Assembly: GCA_028277515.1 (NCBI GenBank)
Contig: JANQGC010000037.1
Span: 1 to 11,669, forward strand
Source: Anaerolineae bacterium
GTDB taxonomy: Bacteria > Chloroflexota > Anaerolineae > Promineifilales > Promineifilaceae
DNA length: 11,669 nucleotides
Direction of reading: 5' to 3'
Position 1 is the first letter of the stretch. Each line of letters begins with the position of its first letter. A program made the position numbers and the translations under genes. A model generated the notes under the pieces. It did not search any database, had not been told where the DNA came from, and saw only the letters and a program-made list of their open reading frames with translations. This document shows positions 10,961 to 11,669 of this stretch, in pieces.

Positions 10961-11669
10961 TTAATTTGCGTTGTAATCTTTCATGGTTTGGGCCAATTCG
11001 TTGAGGCGGCTTTTAACGGCCGTATGAATTTGCTCCGGATCCTGGCCAGTGAGCACCTGTAAACCTTCATCAATGCTGGAAACGGCCCAGATGTTGAATT
11101 TTCCTTCTTCAACCGCTTTGACCACAGACACGCGCAGCATCAGGTCTTCTGCGTTCGCAGTGGGGATCAGCACGCCCTGCTCACCGGTTAAACCACTTTC
11201 TTTGCAGACCGCGTACCAGCCTTCCACCTTCTGAGTCACCCCGCCGATGGCCTGGATCTCGCCCCACTGGTTGACCGATCCGGTAACGGCAATACCTTGC
11301 TTGATCGGCACTTCTGCCAGGCTGGAAAGGAGGGCGTACAGTTCGGTGGAGGATGCGCTGTCACCGTCAATGCCGCCATAATTCTGTTCAAAAGTGACCT
11401 GGGCGGAGAGGGAGAGCGGGTGATCCTCGGCATATTTGTCGCCCAGGTAGCCGATTAGCGTGAACAAACCTTTGTCATGAATGCGCCCGGCAAGTTCAGC
11501 CTCGCGATCGATCTGGATGACCCCTTCCTTGCCAACATAGGTGCTGGCGGTGATGCGCGTGGGATGGCCGAAGGCATGTTCGCCAATCTGGCGCACGGCC
11601 AGGCCGTTGATCTGGCCGACGATTTCTCCACGGGTAGAAACGAGTTGCTTGCCTTCCAGCAGGCTTTCA
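10961..11669 (-). CDS. Lon-type ATP-dependent protease, C-terminal part (cut by window edge)
   Basis: The frame is open to the right edge, so only the last 235 residues are seen; the GTG at 11596 is internal and not the start. The visible part is a Lon proteolytic domain, which cleaves proteins with a Ser-Lys dyad. Counting from the edge, the nucleophile is S104 in GGIDGDSASSTEL and the lysine is K147 in GGVTQKVEGWY, 43 residues apart, the same spacing as S679/K722 of E. coli Lon. The conserved IPTANAEDLML stretch follows at 168-178. Sequence style (VTFEQNYGGIDGDSAS) is that of the Lon-like AAA_32/LonB group, found in cytosol or at membranes. The ATPase part must lie outside the window. Confidence 0.93.
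   Translation of the reverse strand, partial: ESLLEGKQLVSTRGEIVGQINGLAVRQIGEHAFGHPTRITASTYVGKEGVIQIDREAELAGRIHDKGLFTLIGYLGDKYAEDHPLSLSAQVTFEQNYGGIDGDSASSTELYALLSSLAEVPIKQGIAVTGSVNQWGEIQAIGGVTQKVEGWYAVCKESGLTGEQGVLIPTANAEDLMLRVSVVKAVEEGKFNIWAVSSIDEGLQVLTGQDPEQIHTAVKSRLNELAQTMKDYNAN

Overview
The window looks like chromosomal DNA of a Chloroflexota bacterium, probably of the Anaerolineae/Ardenticatenia type. The reasons are a secreted protein with a Pro/Thr linker ending in a YLPLI-type terminus, GC near 50 %, many solitary genes with unlinked functions, and intergenic spaces packed with palindromic repeats. This placement is an inference from style; no marker gene is present. The palindrome CGGCCG occurs about 35 times by eye count, roughly ten times the random expectation, and appears to be a genome-wide signature word.

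Region 1 (1-1508, + strand) holds three small genes of unknown or phage-like character: a Cys/His-rich 85-residue protein, a 213-residue protein resembling phage tail/fibre parts, and a 123-residue protein with one C-terminal membrane helix. The middle gene is bracketed by two arrays of a CAGT/ACTG heptad repeat in inverted relation. Region 2 (1547-3937) has a secreted seven-repeat beta-propeller with an Ig-like domain on the - strand, followed by about 570 bp of non-coding, repeat-bearing DNA. Region 3 (3938-5866, - strand) has a metal-dependent amidohydrolase upstream of a DEDDh exonuclease; the gap between them is filled by two double-hairpin elements.

Region 4 (5867-7380) looks eroded. 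It has a 5'-truncated, frameshifted K+ channel remnant, a hicAB toxin-antitoxin pair whose hicA is split by a -1 frameshift, and a small membrane ORF whose 3' end is made of a repeat. The hicA break sits exactly on an A AAA AAG slippery heptamer, with a perfect 7-bp hairpin 6 nt downstream, so programmed frameshifting is a real alternative to decay. Region 5 (7395-10856) has a VOC-family protein and a DinB-like protein (- strand), a GNAT acetyltransferase (+), a secreted protein (+) and a nucleoside deaminase (-) that meets the secreted protein tail to tail with no intergenic base. Region 6 (10961 to the right edge) is the 3' part of a Lon-type protease gene.

The most unusual content is non-coding. 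Three TTGWCAA inverted-repeat elements (5909-5972, 7063-7124, 8703-8764) have identical geometry: 16-17 bp arms, exactly 30 bp of spacer, and box centres 47 bp apart. Four double-hairpin elements (4499-4550, 4565-4623, 8471-8514, 9692-9746) share an architecture in which the two loops are complementary although the stem sequences differ. Both families lie at gene boundaries. No tRNA, rRNA, CRISPR array or intact insertion sequence was found.
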